From Corynebacterium sp. sy039 (GTDB taxonomy: Bacteria; Actinomycetota; Actinomycetes; Mycobacteriales; Mycobacteriaceae): a stretch of DNA of 64,000 nt. Position numbers and translations under genes: made by a program. Below, one piece after another: positions 63,758 to 64,000 of this stretch; within the stretch, counting starts at the first letter, position 1, and every line of letters starts with the position of its first letter. The notes below the pieces were generated by a model, which saw only the letters and a list, made by a program, of their open reading frames with translations, was not told the origin of the DNA and did not search any database. The stretch is from the NCBI RefSeq assembly GCF_007904105.1, contig NZ_CP042325.1, forward strand, positions 2,108,001 through 2,172,000, given 5' to 3'.

Positions 63758-64000
63758 GCAGCTCATAAGCACAGGGGTAAAGGGTTACATAGGTGAGCAG
63801 CGCATAGGGCTAATATGCTCGGAAACGCGCTGCTGCTAGAACGCATTGGATATGTCTAGAAAGCATGATGCATGCACGCGTGTGCGTGTGTGCGCGTGCG
63901 TGTGCGTGTGTGCGCGCCATCAAAAGTTTTCCTGAGTTTTTCTCAGGTTTCCTTAGGGGCGAGAGCGGATTTTCCATAGTGACGCTCCTCACCCAGAGCA
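63758..64000. other. Terminal intergenic region of the window
   Basis: No gene could be supported. It contains the alternating tract at 63868-63917 and a hairpin CCTGAG-TTTTT-CTCAGG followed by TTTCC near 63930-63948, which may be a terminator. Confidence 0.5.
63868..63917. repeat. 50-bp perfectly alternating purine-pyrimidine tract
   Basis: Every base from 63868 to 63917 alternates purine and pyrimidine, mostly GT and GC steps (GCGTGTGCGTGTGTGCGCG). Such tracts readily adopt left-handed Z-DNA under negative supercoiling and can change length by slippage. Confidence 0.9.

Overview
The window reads as chromosome of a Corynebacterium of lowish GC for the genus (about half GC by eye), in or near the diphtheriae/kutscheri side of the genus; the species is not certain. 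The evidence is gene content and order: leuA, lysC, asd, sigC and katA lie together as in C. glutamicum. glf, a peptidoglycan-recognition amidase, glpKFD, serS, pheA and an lcpB-like gene form a second familiar block. msrA, sodA, a heme-type two-component pair and a YidC paralog form a third. A complete 16S-23S-5S operon without spacer tRNA and many genes with a TAnnnT box 6-8 bases before the start codon (leaderless architecture) also fit.

Layout. 1-3.7 kb: a long secreted repeat protein (adhesin-like) on the minus strand, cut by the window edge and by a frameshift at about 300-315, with a 12-base G tract (coding strand) in its promoter region. 3.8-4.1 kb: SRP RNA and tRNA-Ser(GGA). 4.2-6.2 kb: a lone AlbA_2/ATPase/winged-helix regulator whose start codon lies in an array of about seven copies of a palindromic site. 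6.3-15 kb: glf, an exported zinc amidase, a Cof-type phosphatase and the glpDFK operon with a textbook GlxR/CRP site. 15.3-15.9 kb: a HicAB toxin-antitoxin pair. 16-28.5 kb: DcuC, a PlsC-HAD fusion with degenerate HAD motifs, serS, a septum-formation protein, a histidine phosphatase, pheA, an amidase, a CPBP protease, an LCP ligase and an APC permease.

28.5-41.6 kb: an AGCS symporter, DUF5926, GDPD, katA/sigC, asd-lysC (with the internal lysC beta start), leuA with a leucine-codon attenuator, a mannosyltransferase-like membrane protein, msrA and sodA. 41.7-43.1 kb: a complete IS1595-family element with perfect 24-bp inverted repeats and an 11-bp flanking direct repeat, inserted directly in front of a two-gene ABC transporter. 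45.6-54 kb: TM0106-type nuclease, DUF6474, HrrSA-like response regulator and kinase, YidC paralog, TetR regulator, double Usp and a pseudouridine synthase. 54-59.7 kb: the rRNA operon (minus strand). 59.7-62.1 kb: a YtrA-type GntR/ABC operon with its operator. 62.3-63.8 kb: an NYN-domain protein, then a 50-bp perfectly alternating purine-pyrimidine tract.

Functional themes are cell-envelope building (glf, amidase, LCP, glycosyltransferase, septum protein), glycerol use (glpDFK), oxidative and heme stress (katA, msrA, sodA, HrrSA-like pair, sigC), amino-acid synthesis (pheA, lysC, asd, leuA) and switchable surface or stress functions (adhesin, HicAB, AlbA_2 regulator). Function assignments come from motifs and remembered family features only; no database search was run.
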